This document shows, in pieces, positions 12,036-25,043 of a stretch of 64,000 nt of DNA (its first letter is position 1; every line of letters begins with the position of its first letter). Source of the DNA: Gorsachius magnificus. Its lineage: Eukaryota > Chordata > Aves > Pelecaniformes > Ardeidae. The notes under the pieces were generated by a model that saw only the letters and a list, made by a program, of their open reading frames with translations, was not told where the DNA came from and ran no database searches. Location: NCBI GenBank assembly GCA_034008185.1, contig CM067082.1, forward strand, positions 8,354,984-8,418,983. The letters are read 5' to 3'. A program made the position numbers and the translations under genes.

Positions 12036-12516
12036 TGTCGTGGTTTAACCCGGCTAGCAACTACGCAGCTGCTCGCTCACTTCCCCCCTCCCTCAGTGGG
12101 ATGGGGGAGAGAATCGGGAAGGAGAAAAAAAGGTTCGAGCCGTGGGCTGAGATAAAGACAGTTTAATAAGAGAAAATAATGATAATAGTGATAATGAGAA
12201 TGGTAACAGAATATACAAAACAAATGATGTACAATGCAATTGCTCACCACCCGCCGACCGACGCCCAGCCCGTCCCGAGCATGACGTTCTATGGTATGGA
12301 ATAGCTCTTTGGTCAGTTTGGGTCCTAGCTGTGCTGTACTCCCAGCTTGTTATGCACCTGGCCGAGCAGGACAAGCTCAAAAAGTCCTTGAGCAGTCTGA
12401 GCACTACTTGGCAACAACTAAAAACATCAGTGTGTTATCAACATTCTTCTAGTACTAAATCCAAAACACTAGCTTCTATGGTGAAAATTAACACTATCCC
12501 AGCCGAAACCAGGACA
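12036..12516 (-). mobile_element. Solo ERVL-type LTR with 5-bp target duplication
   Basis: A 481-bp element with TGTC...GACA ends: on + it starts TGTCGTGGTTTAACCC and ends GCCGAAACCAGGACA. It is flanked by the perfect direct repeat CCTTG at 12031-12035 and 12517-12521. Read on the - strand it begins TGTCCTGGTTTCGGCTGGGA and contains ATTAAACTGTCTTTATCTC, which fits the polyadenylation region of a common avian ERVL LTR family. No gag, pol or env sequence adjoins it, so it is a solo LTR left by recombination between two LTRs. The family name rests on memory; the ends and duplication are seen directly. Confidence 0.9.
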
Positions 12517-12521
12517 CCTTG

Positions 12522-13362
12522 TTGGAAGTGTCTGCTGCCAGGGGGCTGTGCACGGGGTAGTGCTCTTGGGGCAGGAAGCTGGGGTACCTGTTGCATGCCT
12601 GGGGGCAATGGTGGGGGTGTATTCTGGGGTACAAGGGTAGCATTGCTTGAGTGGTATTAGAGGACTTTAGGGCAGGAGAAGCCCACTTGGTGGGATAGTG
12701 GAAGGTGTTCCTGAAGCAAAATGGTCTTAAAACTCAGGGATGGCTGTTTTGGAAGGAACCAATTCTGTGCACTCCAAAAGAAAGCTCGGGGATGGATAGA
12801 ATTGGTCCAAGAAGTTATTTAATGGCATGGACTTACTCATTCAATTCCTACTTTGCTCTAGTCTGTTTCTTGCCCTCCTCCCACTAACAGCGCCATTCAG
12901 CTCCCCATTCAACACCAGTATATCCCAGTTAGGTATCTCCATGGTTGTAGCCATCATCATACCTTCATGGGCAGAGACTGGGGAGACACTCAACTGCTGG
13001 CTGTTGCTCTCTGATAAACCTCAGTGAACGAGGACAAAACCTTCTGCAGACTCCACAGCCATGTTACAGCTCTCTCTTGGACTGCTGATGGTGCTGCTTC
13101 CCTCCAGGAGTAGAGGAACAGGAGAATCTCCTGAGCATTACGTGTATTTTGTGAAAGGTGACTGAGAAAGGTTGTGCCGGGATCTACCACAAATCCAAAC
13201 TGATTGTTGGGGGAAGGTAGTAAGTGTGCGTCAGAGGCGTGAAGAAGTTGGTGGAAAAGGCAGAGAAGGTAGGACAAGAAGCGCTACAGACCTTCATTGC
13301 CAGCTTAGTAGCTTTTAGGTAGGCATCAGCTCTTTTGGGGGCTAGGGGAGAGGGAGTGATAT
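12522..13362. other. Intergenic, no gene seen
   Basis: Sequence between the solo LTR and the next CR1. It is G-rich around 12540-12640 and has no recognisable gene or repeat. Confidence 0.55.
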
Positions 13363-14385
13363 TAGAATCATAGATCCATTAAGGTTGGAAAAGACATCTA
13401 ACATCATCAACTCCAGCTGTCAACCTAACACCACGTCCTGAAGTGCCATGTCTACACATTTTTTGAACACCTCCAGGGATGGTGACTCCAACACCTCTTT
13501 GGGCAGCCTGTTCCAATGCTTGACCACTCTTTCAGTAAAGAAATTTTTCCTAATATCCAGCTGAAACATGCCCTGATGCAACTTGAGGCCATTTCCTCTC
13601 ATCGTATTGCTAGTTTCTTGGCAGAAGAGACCAACCCCCGCCTCACTACAGCCTCCTTTCAGGTAGTTGTAGAGGGCGATAAGGCCTCCCCTCAGCCGAT
13701 TCTCCGTCTCTCCTCTTCTCCAGGCTGAACAACCCCAGTTCCCTCCGCCAATTCTCATAAGACTTGTGCTCCAGACCCTCACCAGTTTTGTTGCCCTTCT
13801 TTCAACATGCTCCAGCACCTCAATGTCTTCCTTGTAGTGAGGGGCCTAAAGCTGCACACAGTACTTGAGGTGTGGCCTCACCAGTGCCAAGTACAGGGGG
13901 ACGATCACTGCCCTATTCCTGCTGGCCACATTATTCCTGATAAAGGCCAGGATGCTGTTGACCTTCTTGGGCACCTGGGCACACTGCTGGCTCATATTCA
14001 GGCGGCTGTCAACTAGCAGCCCCAGGTCTTCTTCTGCCAGGCAGCTTTCCAGCCACTCTTCCCCAAGCCTGTAGCGCTGCATGGGGTTGTTGTGACCAAA
14101 GTGCAGGACCCAGCACTTGGCCTTGTTGAACCTCATACAGTTGGCCTCGGCCCATCGATCCAGCCTGTCCAGGTCCCTCTGCAGAGCCCTCCTCTCCTCT
14201 AGCAGATCAACACTACCACCCAGTTTGGTGTCATCTGCAAACTTGCTGAGGTTTCAATCCTCAGTTTCCTCACCAAGATCATTGATAAAGATGTTAAACA
14301 GAACTGGGCCCAAAACTGAGCCCTGGGGGACACCGCTTGTGACTGGCCGCCAACTGGATTTAACTCTGTTCACCACAAGCCTATT
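13363..14385 (-). mobile_element. CR1 LINE, about 1 kb, with reverse-transcriptase remnant
   Basis: On the + strand it opens with the reverse of the CR1 tail (TAGAATCATAGATCCATTAAGG) and on - reads back into reverse transcriptase. Visible motifs on - are GVPQ-type sequence coding for [16 protein letters not shown] near 14280-14330, the catalytic FADD around 14235-14250, and [14 protein letters not shown] at about 14095-14136. Downstream frames 13846-14136 and 13420-13818 cover the C-terminal part. Frameshifts and a stop just before the FADD region inactivate it. The 5' boundary near 14385 is approximate. Its 3' sequence (CACCATCCCTGGAGGTGTTC read on -) differs from the copies at 20115 and 26305, so it is another subfamily. 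Confidence 0.92.
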
Positions 14386-17300
14386 TCCAGCGTTCCCCAA
14401 AGCTATAGAAGGCAGGCTTCAGTTTGCCTTTATGAACAGAAGATCGCTGTCTGGGCTTCCCCAGTGATAGGGACGAGAAGCTTTCCTTGCCTCTCGGGAG
14501 TCAGGGAGAGGACAGGACCAAAACGTGTGTTTCTGTCTGACAGTGGGCACGTGGAGCTTTGCACTGTGCCAGGCTCTGACCTCTCACTGACAGCTTTGGT
14601 ACCAAACCCCTGTGTGCATGGGAACCACAAGGTACATGAAAGTTCTGCTGGTCCTTGGACAGGTTTCCTCCAGCGCATCCAGTCGGAATATCGTAAAATC
14701 CTAGAGTACCGAATTTCTCTGAATTTTTGTTTGAGCTGCAGCACTTCTGCTAGAAAAATAGGTAAGGTCACACTAAACTAATGGCTTCCAATGCCTTGAT
14801 CTTGGTGATAGCACGCATCTGTTAATTACATTTGATGGGTTTTGTAACAGAATAGTAGCGCTGACTTGAGAGCATTTAACCAACCTGTGGTTGTTGTGAC
14901 TGAAGGCCAGACTCTGACTCCATTAAACTCCATTACACCTGGGTGACTTTGCAGATTTCTAAGGTATTTTTCTTCTGGCTTTCATGAATACGAATGAGAT
15001 TATAATCAGGCTTCAGCTCTGGTTCAGAATACACCAGGAGATACTAAATATGAGCAAATGTAAACAGTCATGTAAAGCACGTGAAGTGTACACAACACAT
15101 AAGTGGGCTTAATCATAAACAACTTTTGCAAAATTGACAGCTGACACAGATGACGGATGTATTAGCATAGCTTCCCTGTACAAACATGAAAACTGAACTC
15201 GCGTGTTTTTATTAGATGTTTAAGTAATGGTGTCTATGTTACAAAAATAAAACCAGAAAAACCAACCCCCCTGACATGATGTACTAATGAAAGTAGACTG
15301 AGCAGATGGTTTTCAGGGACTGAACTTCGCATATTATGCAACTGTGCTGTTCTTTCAGAGAAAGAGAAGTGAGGCAGAAGGAAATACAGCTAAACCTTTA
15401 GAGCTTAATTTCTCACTCGTTGTTAAAATAAAACAGAAAATGACCTTAAGAACACTCCAAAAATAGGAGAAATATTCAGGTGTGCAAGCTACAAAACTTA
15501 TTTTCTTTTACCTTCCAACTTAGCCAATTATCTCATTAGAGCACTGGAGTTGAGTGTGTTTAATTTGTATCAGGTAGGAGGGGGGGTGGTGGGGAAAATC
15601 ATTCTTGGGCCAGGAAAACCCTGGTGGCACATCCAGGAGAACAATCCCAGATAGAACATACCATTGCTTGGGTTTGAGATACTGCAGAATGAAACCTGAA
15701 GATGCCAGCTTAAACTGAAGGAGTAATAAAAAAGGCAATTCAAACAGCTGATACCAATTAAGGCATTTAACTGGAGCCTCTAGGTGGAGTTCAGAGAAAT
15801 GAAGTCATCTTCTCTTACACAGACTTCTGGTCTGTGGTATTTGACAATCCAATTCAGTGTCATTACCGTTACTCTGTAGTAGCTGAAGTATTCAGAGGAT
15901 GAGCAATATCTGTGATTTTAGGAAAACTGTAAAAATCTAAATTTTCCTTCAAACATTTTGTGGTGTAATTTCTATACTACCTTCAAAATTCCTCCGTAAG
16001 AGAGATGGTTTGGTTAAAATACCCACACACGCTGTGCAGGGCATGTGTTTTCCTCCTTGTAAGGAGCAAAGAACGCATAGGTGGTGATAGGAGTTTTTGC
16101 CAGTCATGCAATATTACTCTGAAAAAGGACTTATTTACAGCTCTTCCTTTTTTAAAGATTTTTTTTTCTGTCATCAATATTTACTACGTCAAAGAGTGAA
16201 TTAGCGGGCTGTGAGAACTGTGGAAGTTGCAATGTAATATGCAAAGACTAATGAGCAAATCAATCATATCAACCCTGCACAAGTTAGATACTTGAACTTT
16301 TTTTTTTACCTTGTTCCGTAAGGAGGCACATGCTCCTTTGAAGTGTTGTTTAGATGGTCACAGTAGTCCCATCAGTTTCCTCCTGCAGTTGGTGGGAAAG
16401 TCTGGATGCTTCCGAAGACCTCGAAGCTGTAGGCAGACAAGCTCTGAAGAATTTAGCTGCTGCTTTTTTTTTCCATATATTATCATGCTTATCCATACAG
16501 ATCCAGGAGAGGAAAGTATGGCCCGTGCCTGGGTCACTGCTGCACCTTGACTTCAAACACCAGGGACAGTGGGCTTGGAGTTGCCTGTGAGCCGGGGACA
16601 CTGAAAGGTGCCATCTCTAATCCCTAAGAATGGGAAATTCTTTACTTAATTGCAGTCTTATGTGAAAAATATAGGTAAAAGAATAGGGTTAGTGAATATT
16701 ACACGTGCAGACTGCTTGAATTCTGCGGTGATTTTGTGTAAGAAGGAGCAGTGGTCTTCGATTTTAAAAACATTCAGTTGCATGTATTTGATAGTCATCA
16801 GAGTTTATAACTAACTGGTATTTTTTACCACATTTTTATAACTGACAGTGGTATTTTTTACCAGAAAAGGAGATCTTTCAGTAAACAGGAGAGACAACCT
16901 ACCTTTTATTTGCTTATAAGGAAATCCCCGTTACTTTTCCTATCTCCTTCTCTGGGTGAATGTCCTAGGGATACAGTAATGCACATGCTCTGCTTCTTGT
17001 AATTTTAAAACATTTTTAGTAATGAAGCAATGAGTTCTGAACAAACTTACAGTTGCCTTACCCATTCAGGTTGGTGGACAGATGAAGGTGTATCATGTTC
17101 TATCTAAGCTTATTGGGGGGAAAAAGAAAAGCACCAGTGGTAAATAAAGTCTGAGACGTGTATTTTGGTAGCACAAATAAAGTGTATGTGGAAAACAGAA
17201 TGTGCCTAATTGGGTATGCATGTAAAATATAAATAAATATATATATATATGTATTATTTAATTGGAGGAACTAAAATTTTTTAGGTAGGTAGTGGTGGTG

Positions 17301-20114
17301 GTTCTCACTTTCCTAGGTGGGAACTTTAGGTATGAAGTATTTAATGATGCGCTAATCTTGCAGAAAATTGATGAAGATTAAGGATAGAACAGTAGTCTGC
17401 TGGAGCCAAAGATACAATGCAATGTCTCATCAAATCAAAGTCACACAAATCTTGTAGGAACTGTCAGATTTGTATAGCTTGCAGTTTGGGTGTATCATGG
17501 TTGTCAAATTCCTACCCTAGAGTTAATAAATCAAACCCAGCATGATCGGTGCTGTTTTTCCTCTGCTCTACTGTCCTATAAATAGCTTGCTGTTCGGTAA
17601 GAGCTGTGGCAACTTTCCCAGTAGGAACAGGATAACAAAGATGTCTGTCTTCTACACCTGCCTTTGTGCCTTTTTACACACCACTGTCTCTTAGCAGTAC
17701 TGAGAACATGCTATCCGTAATATGAATTTACTTCTTCTATTCGGTACATAGATGTTTCCTCTTTTCCTCCATTACAGTAAAGGTGAAGAGAATGAAATCA
17801 GGGTGCTGTTTGGACGTTGCTCTTTATTTTTTTATCATCACATCATCACAAATATAAATAATCTTCTGCTTTGACAGTGCTGCGTTTTGGAAAGCTGCTG
17901 GCAAAGTTTGCTTTCTCACATGCATTTCTGTCTCAGTCCAGCTGCGTGGTGTTCATTTTGTACTAAAGAAACAGCGCATAAGAATGTTTCTTCTTAACTT
18001 TCATTTTTTAAATACCATTTCTTGTCTCAGAGGAGCCTGTGTTGACAAAGCAACTCCCAATCAAAAAAAGTCCTTAAAAGAACACGGAAAAATACCATTT
18101 AAATCTGCACAGTGCTCCAGCTGCGCTGCTGTCTCCAGATAGTCTGACATCACCTAGCAAAGGAAAAACACGCTGTACAGTTGTAATAGGATTAAACAGT
18201 ATAAACCTGCAAGCAGAAATGTGATTAATATGGGGTATATCTAAGTCCTGCATTTATACTGCTACACTGAGAAAACTAGGATCTGTTTATTAGAAGCATT
18301 CTCAGAATGCATATATTTTTTTTCTGAAGTTATTTATAATTGTTGCCTTTCTCTCAGGCCTGCAGGAGATAATTTTTAAACTAACTGTGCAGTGTAATCA
18401 GTATCAGTAGACGATACAATCCTGAGATGGCAAGAATTATGATAAGCCTCATACTAAGCTCTGGAGAGATTTGTAAATGTGCAGTTTGCACTGCCCCGTT
18501 TTTATTAGCATTTTCATTATAAAGTTGTTACTGGAAGCATAAAGTTAATGTTCTGTAACAAGAAAACAACAATTATGCAGTCCTAAACACAGAACTCCAC
18601 ATTAAACATAGCAGATAATAATAACAACGAGCAGATACAGTTACTCCAGACAGATACTGGGGGGGGGGGGGGGGGAAGGGGAAAAGCATTTACAGTAAAG
18701 CAATGACAACTTTTCTTTCTTAAGCATAAATCCAGCTGCAAAGCAACCTCCTAGAGTTTCTGAGCATTCAACTCCTTTGCATTTTCAAGCAGGACTTCCA
18801 AAACTGCACAGCATCAGCTTGAGTTGGTTTCCCTTGAAATCAATGGGAAAATAAAAGTGAGGTACAAATTATGTGCTGACTAGCTTCGGAAATTCCTCTT
18901 AAACCTGTGTAGTAGCAGACTGCCTTTTGCCATACAAAAGATCAAACTGATGGAATAGGGGTAAGGGGATGAATTATACACAAGAAGGTGAAGGTAAATT
19001 CGCTTTAGGCACCCAATATTTTTGTTTAACATGGTGCTTTGAGCTGCAATTTGGAGGAGTTACGTTTTTATTCAGATTTTTAAAAAAACCTTAAATTATA
19101 TACCCTAAATTATGTATTTAAAATACTTTGAGAATGCTCTCCTTAATGTCCTCTTTCACAGTCTATCTTAAATGGATGCTGTTGAACACCTCCACAGCTG
19201 TAAATATGGCTAGAGTTTTCCCTTAGTGGAAAAGCAGTTTACAAAACCCAGGAAGAACTACTTAATTACTTAACAAACTTTAGTCTTTGCTGTCATTAAA
19301 CAACGGTGCTTTTATTTTAAAAGTAATGAAACTTGTTCCCTACGTGGTAATACATGTTTACCAGGTCTCCGAGTTGGAGGTGAAGCTTACGGACTCGGGT
19401 TGTCTCTGCAGAGCAAAATGAAAGCTGATAGTTGCACTGATTGCTATAAAGCCTGTTTAATTGACTAAAATGAAAGAAGAGATGTTACGGCTCAATGAAT
19501 GTTGATACAACTCCCATTCCCACTCTCTCCTGTCCGCTCAGTTGTTTCACTGCAGTTGTCTGTGGGCTGGTTGAGAGAACTAATCCAGGTTACAAATAAC
19601 TCATTTTAAACAAGTTTTGTGTGTAGATTGTTTTGCAATTTGAATACAGAGCACTTGGCTGCACAGAGTAATGGATGTAGTTAGATTGCAATAAACTTAG
19701 TGGCAAGGAGGACTGAATACTCAGGGGAAAAAAAAGAGTGGGAAGAGCATTGAACTGTTTTGTCACCAGGAAACCGGAACACCCTGCACTGAAGAAGTTA
19801 AGCCTGGAATTAAGTGTCCGCATCTTGTGCGGCTAGACCTGTGACTGGGGAACTGGTATGTTCAGTTTCAGGACTGTAAATCAGGCATTAATCAAGATCA
19901 TGTTTTGAGAGTATAGCTTGAAAACCCATTTTGGCAGCAGGGCTGTCTGTGGGCTCGCGGCCTTGGCTGCCCCCTTCACCGCCTCGCTGCTGAAGGAGGT
20001 GCCGTGGTGTAACTGCACGGGCCAAGCTCCGGCTACATTTCTGTAATGTCTGTAAAGAGTATTATGTCCTCACGACCCCAAGGGCAGCCTAGAAATATGA
20101 ATTGTAGTGGCATG
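14386..20114. other. Intergenic, 5.7 kb without a supported gene
   Basis: AT-rich DNA. It contains an (AT)n tract at about 17237-17250 and a 17-G run at 18659-18675. No open frame shows a recognisable domain and no repeat family was identified. Confidence 0.55.
18659..18675. repeat. Homopolymer run of 17 G
   Basis: Seventeen consecutive G, followed by AAGGGGAAAAG. The run length may be unreliable in the assembly, and the run can form G-quadruplex structure. Confidence 0.9.
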
Positions 20115-20561
20115 TGGGGCTACAAAAATGATCCGAAGGCTGGAGCACCTCTCCTATGAGGACAGGCTGAGGGAGTTGGGCTTGTTCAGCCTGGAGAAGA
20201 GAAGGCTGCGGGGAGACCTGATTGCGGCCTTTCAGTACCTAAAGGGGGCCTATAGGAAAGATGGGGAAAATCTTTTTAGTAGGGCCAGCTGTGACAGGAC
20301 AAGGGGTAATGGATTTAAACTAAACCAGGGTAGGTTTAGACTGGATATAAGGAAGAAATTCTTTACAACGAGGGTGGTGAAACACTGGAACAGGTTGCCC
20401 AGAGAGGCAGTGGAGGCCCCATCCCTGGGAACATTCAAGGCCAGGTTGGACGGGGCTCTGAGCAACCTGATCTGGTTAGCGGTGTCCCTGCTCCCTGCAG
20501 GGGGGTTGGACTAGATGACCTCTAGGGGTCCCTTCCAACCCAAAACACTATGATTCTATGA
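20115..20561 (+). mobile_element. CR1 LINE 3' end (CTAGAGGTCATCTAGTCC subfamily)
   Basis: A 5'-truncated CR1 with an intact open frame for the ORF2 C-terminus (20107-20514), including [20 protein letters not shown] and [20 protein letters not shown]. It ends in TAGATGACCTCTAGGGGTCC and the tail CACTATGATTCTATGAATG. It belongs to the subfamily that recurs most in this window (also 26305, 27993, 29119, 32530 and 59494), with few differences between copies, so it is probably the youngest CR1 group present. Confidence 0.94.
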
Positions 20562-23460
20562 ATGAAAAATACTAAAACTTGTGGTATGGTACTACTGGCA
20601 AATGGAGAAATATTTTTGTAAATATTTGTTATTATTGGTTCCAAGCATTCAGTTTTGGGGAGGAGGAAAGCTTTCCTGTAGCAATTAAAAAAGGAAAATT
20701 AAATTCGGGAAGTTGTTTTTTCTAAAGTTCAGCAGTAATAAAGATGCATCTCAAAGTGGGAAGGTGCAAAGGGGCCAAGTAATAAAAAAGAATTAATACA
20801 TCAGCTTGAAAGAGTAATTCTATCAAAGACCAGTTATGTTAAAATATTTTAACTACATGAAAGGATAACAACTTAGTTTATCAATATTTCATCCTTTAAA
20901 TAACATCCATTAAATACTTCTTATGCCTAAAGAATTGTAGTTCCTGATGTGCTACTCAAAGGGGAAAAAAATGTGTAAAAGCAGTGCTGTTCGTAAGACT
21001 TTCTGAATTATCTGATTTAGAGCACAACAACTGCCCCATGCTGCAATGCCCTTTGTCATGAAAGAAGTGTGGGAAAATCTTCATGTGGATTTGTAAAGTG
21101 ATCTGATCTGTCTTAAGAATAGACCTTCCATGCTTCTCTAAAACTGCTTTTTGGTCAAACTGCTCTTCCAAAAACCACGAAACTGGCAAACACTACTATG
21201 AATTCAGTGACAATCTTGTACTTCCCTAAAAAATTGTTTGCAAGTAAGTGCAATAAACTCACATGTGGTAAAGTGCATAGGTACCGTAGGATTCCTTGTA
21301 TTAGTAAAGAACCCCAACAGATGTTTTGGGTTGGTGTCGTGGTTTAACCATGTGTTGAAACCCGACAGTTGGTTTCTTCAATTCTACAGCAAGCATACAC
21401 AAAGTTGAAGATTTTTTTTTTACAGTATTAAGTTTGTCATATCTGTGACTTCTGCACTTCAGTTAGAATGCTTTATGCCTTTTACCTCATAAAATGCTAA
21501 AGGATTTTTGTCTTAAAAATACTGGTATTGTAATAAATATCAGTAAGGTTGGAAAATCAAGCACTGGAAACTCATTAAGTGTCAAAGTCAGGACTGTCTG
21601 CATACTTCTGTTTTTATCCTCTTGCTGATGGTTTGGTACAGATCCTCAGGTCTGTGGTCACATAACTTACCATTTTCTCTCACAGGACTACTGCTTCATT
21701 TAGGCAATGAAATTGCGCTTGGTTTGTGTCCTGTACAGAGCTTTGCATCCTTCCCGTGGCTTAACTAATTCCCTTGTGGGTGCTTATGGGGCATTTTGAT
21801 TGATTTGCTTCTTCAACAGAAACAGCTTTTCACAAAATGCTTGAAGGGGGGGCGAGGAAAGGGAGCGATGCATTTAGGTTTAGGGTAAAAAGTTTCCCTA
21901 ACTTTATGCGTTCAATTTAAGACATCTAGGATGAGCAGTTTTGAAAGCAATTACCGCATTTAAGCACAGATGCTAAAAATTTCAGCTACAGAAATACATA
22001 ACACTTTTCAAAGCCATGGTGAGCAACCATGAAAGGCGGAAGACACAATTAATGAACAGTTTCTATATGATAAATTAACTCCAAGAAAAGTATTTTTCTC
22101 CTTGAAAAATCTATTCCTAATTTCTTTTCCTAAAACCTCATGTTTACTTTTCAGTATTTTCCAGCTTCCGTAACAAATGACGCAGAGTCTTCTTTCACAG
22201 GCAAGCCCCTTTGCTATGTAGCCCTAATGCATATCCAGGTCAGGTCCATCAACAATGCTAATTTTTTCATTATTATGACACGAGAGTTGGTTAAGGGGAA
22301 GTCAGCTGGTATTGGCTTGACACAGAGGCTGGAACAAGGAACTACTCAGTGGACTGGAAAGAGGGAGCTGGCAGCAGTATTTGATGGACACTCGCACCTC
22401 TGCGAGAGGCTAGACAGAAGTTGGGGTGAGAAACTGCAGAAAGTACCTGGAAGTAGCCTTTGAGGAAAACAGGAAAGGTAACACCTGTGAATGAAAACTG
22501 GGACTGGGAGCTGAAAGGTAGCAAAAGAGGTCAGACGAGGAGATATGCAGGAGAGACAGGGAATGTGTGGGTAGAGTGGACCTTGAATTTAGTCAATAAG
22601 GAAACTAGGACAGAATGCGATGAATAAACAGGGCAGGATCAGACTCCCTCTTGAGGTGAGGGAAGGAATGAGCGTGTAGCAACCATATTGCCTTGGGGAG
22701 CCTGACTCAACATGATACATCAATACTGTTACTCCTCTGTTTTCAGAAGATACCATGGAAATTCCTTTGTATCTTGGCATCTTCTGTTGTTGTCTACTTC
22801 AAGAGGGTACTTACAACTGATGCTAGTTACCGTGTTAGCTGGATCAGCTGCGGTGTGTGAACTCATCTGAACTTGTGTTGCTGATGAGCTGTGTGGGTTT
22901 TAATATGATGGCACATGGGGGAATTTCTGTAAGAACTTGAGGGTGGTTTTGCTTAAGCTGTGGAAATTGTGATTCAGAGTTGCAAAGACCCTGCTTTAAT
23001 CCGACTCTGTGACCTGGCCAGGCACACCAGAAGTGACAGCTTTTCTCCTCCTCTTCTGACCGCCAACAGACAAGAGCTCCCAGAACAGTTTGACTAGGCC
23101 AGACACTAAAGCTCAGAGATTCCAGCTCTGATTTTTCACCTTTGGTAAAGAACAAGACTTTTATTACTGTGGCCTTTTACACAGGCTTGTGATTGCGCAA
23201 AGCAGAACTGTATGAAATAACTGTATGTAAAAAGTAACAAACCATGTCATATTGATGCTGAACTAGTGGTTCTAACGATGTGAAAGATCTGGGACAAGTA
23301 CTTCTCTTGGCAGGAGAATCCATCCTACTTGCCGTAGTGAGGCTCAGTGACTTGAGGACTAGAGAATGTTCTTTCAGTGCCAAGGTAAGGATGAATGATG
23401 TCCTAGAAAGAGCACAATCCTAAATGTTGCTTCTCATCAGGTCAGAATATCCATGCATGA
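20562..23460. other. Intergenic, no gene seen
   Basis: AT-rich DNA. It includes a 16-base match (21334-21349, GTGTCGTGGTTTAACC) to the end of the ERVL LTR at 12036, discussed under findings. Open frames such as 22140-22463 lack known domains. Confidence 0.5.
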
Positions 23461-23888
23461 CTTCTGGAGCACAAGTCTTATGAGGAGCAGCTGAGGGAAC
23501 CGGACTTGTTTAGCCTGGAAAAAAGGAGACTGAGGGGAGACCTTATCGCTCTCTACAACTACCTGAAAGAAGGGTATAGCAAGGTGGGGGTCGGTCCCTT
23601 CTCCCAGGTAATGGGTGATAGGACAAGAGGAAATGGCTTCAAGTTGCGCCAGGGGAAGTTTAGATTGGACATTAGGAAAAATTTTTTCAATTAAAGGGTT
23701 GTCAAGCATTGGAATGGGCGACCCAGGGAAGTGGTGGAGTCCCCACCCCTGGAGGTATTTAAAAGCCCGGCAGACAAGGTGCTTAGGGACATGGTTTAGT
23801 GGTGGGATGGCAATGTTAGGTTAAGAGTTGGACTGGATGATCTTAAAGGTCTTTTCCAACCTAAATGATTCTATGATTCTACGACTCT
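23461..23888 (+). mobile_element. CR1 LINE, 5'-truncated
   Basis: It begins near the CR1 stretch CTTATGAGGAGCAGCTGAGG and contains GGAGACTGAGGGGAGACCTT. It ends AGTGGTGGGATGGCAATGTT ... GATTCTATGATTCTACGAC. It is the same subfamily as the 90-base tail at 3000-3091 and related to the - strand copy at 13363-14385. The short frame 23506-23694 encodes the C-terminal CR1 peptide and then breaks. Confidence 0.92.
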
Positions 23889-25005
23889 GCTATAATGTTG
23901 CTCTGTCATTCAGATCGAACAAGACAAATTAATTAAAGTAGTAGAGAAGTGTGACCACAGCCCCTGGAAAGGTCTGGTCTTTCTTCCCTTCTGCCTTTTA
24001 TTTGGGTCCCTGGCATAAATTGTAACCAACATGTTTCTGTTTTAGCTGTCTCACACAAGTCATTCTGAGCAAGAGCAACATCGGTGGGATGAACATTGGT
24101 AGCCTTCCTGCTGGGGCCCAAGACTCGGTCTGGCTCTGGCCAAGCCCCCCTTGGCAGTAACCTTTCTCATCTGCATCTGTAGCAATTAATGTAGCAGAAC
24201 TCAGTTTGATGTAAGAGTGTAATGGAACAGAACATGACATCAGCTAGGAGAGGTGAGGTTGTTTTACACACAAATTATTTCACTACCTCACACTCTCCCT
24301 TTCATATGCAGAAGCACCACGGATGTTCATTCAGGTAGTCTGGCCAGAATGACTTGCGGTGACACGGAGGACAAGGGACACAGGTCACTGAGTCCTCATC
24401 ATTGTGCCTCCTGGTTCTTCCTCGACTGGCAAGCTTGGTGTTTGGATGTGCCTCTTGTGCTGCTTAGGAGCTGAAAGTAATCCTCTCCCACGTGTTCACC
24501 TTGCCCACCCCCCCGCGAGCCATTGGCAACCCTGCTGATTTACTGTCTCATGTCTCCTCTGGGTGCTGCCTGCCCTCCGCTTTCCCGATCTGGGCGTTTG
24601 GAGGAGCTACGTGCAGATGTGCCATGGTACCAGGGACCTGCTGAGCACAAGCCCTTTTTCAGCTCCTTCTGCTCCCAGCACTCACACCTGTAATTAGTAA
24701 TGATCCCAATGCTTCTGTTTATTAGAAATCTCCGCACCCCCACCCCTGCTAGATCCCTGACTGCAGCTTTGTATGGGTGAAGTTAAATAACAGGGACCCA
24801 TCTTCCTTTTGGCTGCAGGGCTGAAGTTTGTTGTCTGTCCTCTTTTATACCTGATCTGAGGGCGTTTGCTTCACTGAGCCTGTACACGTGATGGATTTTC
24901 CTCTCCAGGCTGAAAGACAATTCCAAGAATAAAGCATGGGGTAGAACTGTGAGGCTGACTGTTAGGCTAAAGATCCTAATTCAGCATCTGGCACAGAAGA
25001 CTAGA

Positions 25006-25043
<38 letters not shown>

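Noticed and set aside
25011..25038. Poly(A) run as the tail of a processed pseudogene
   Set aside because: No recognisable coding body upstream, AATAAA too far away (about 80 bases) and no flanking duplication seen.
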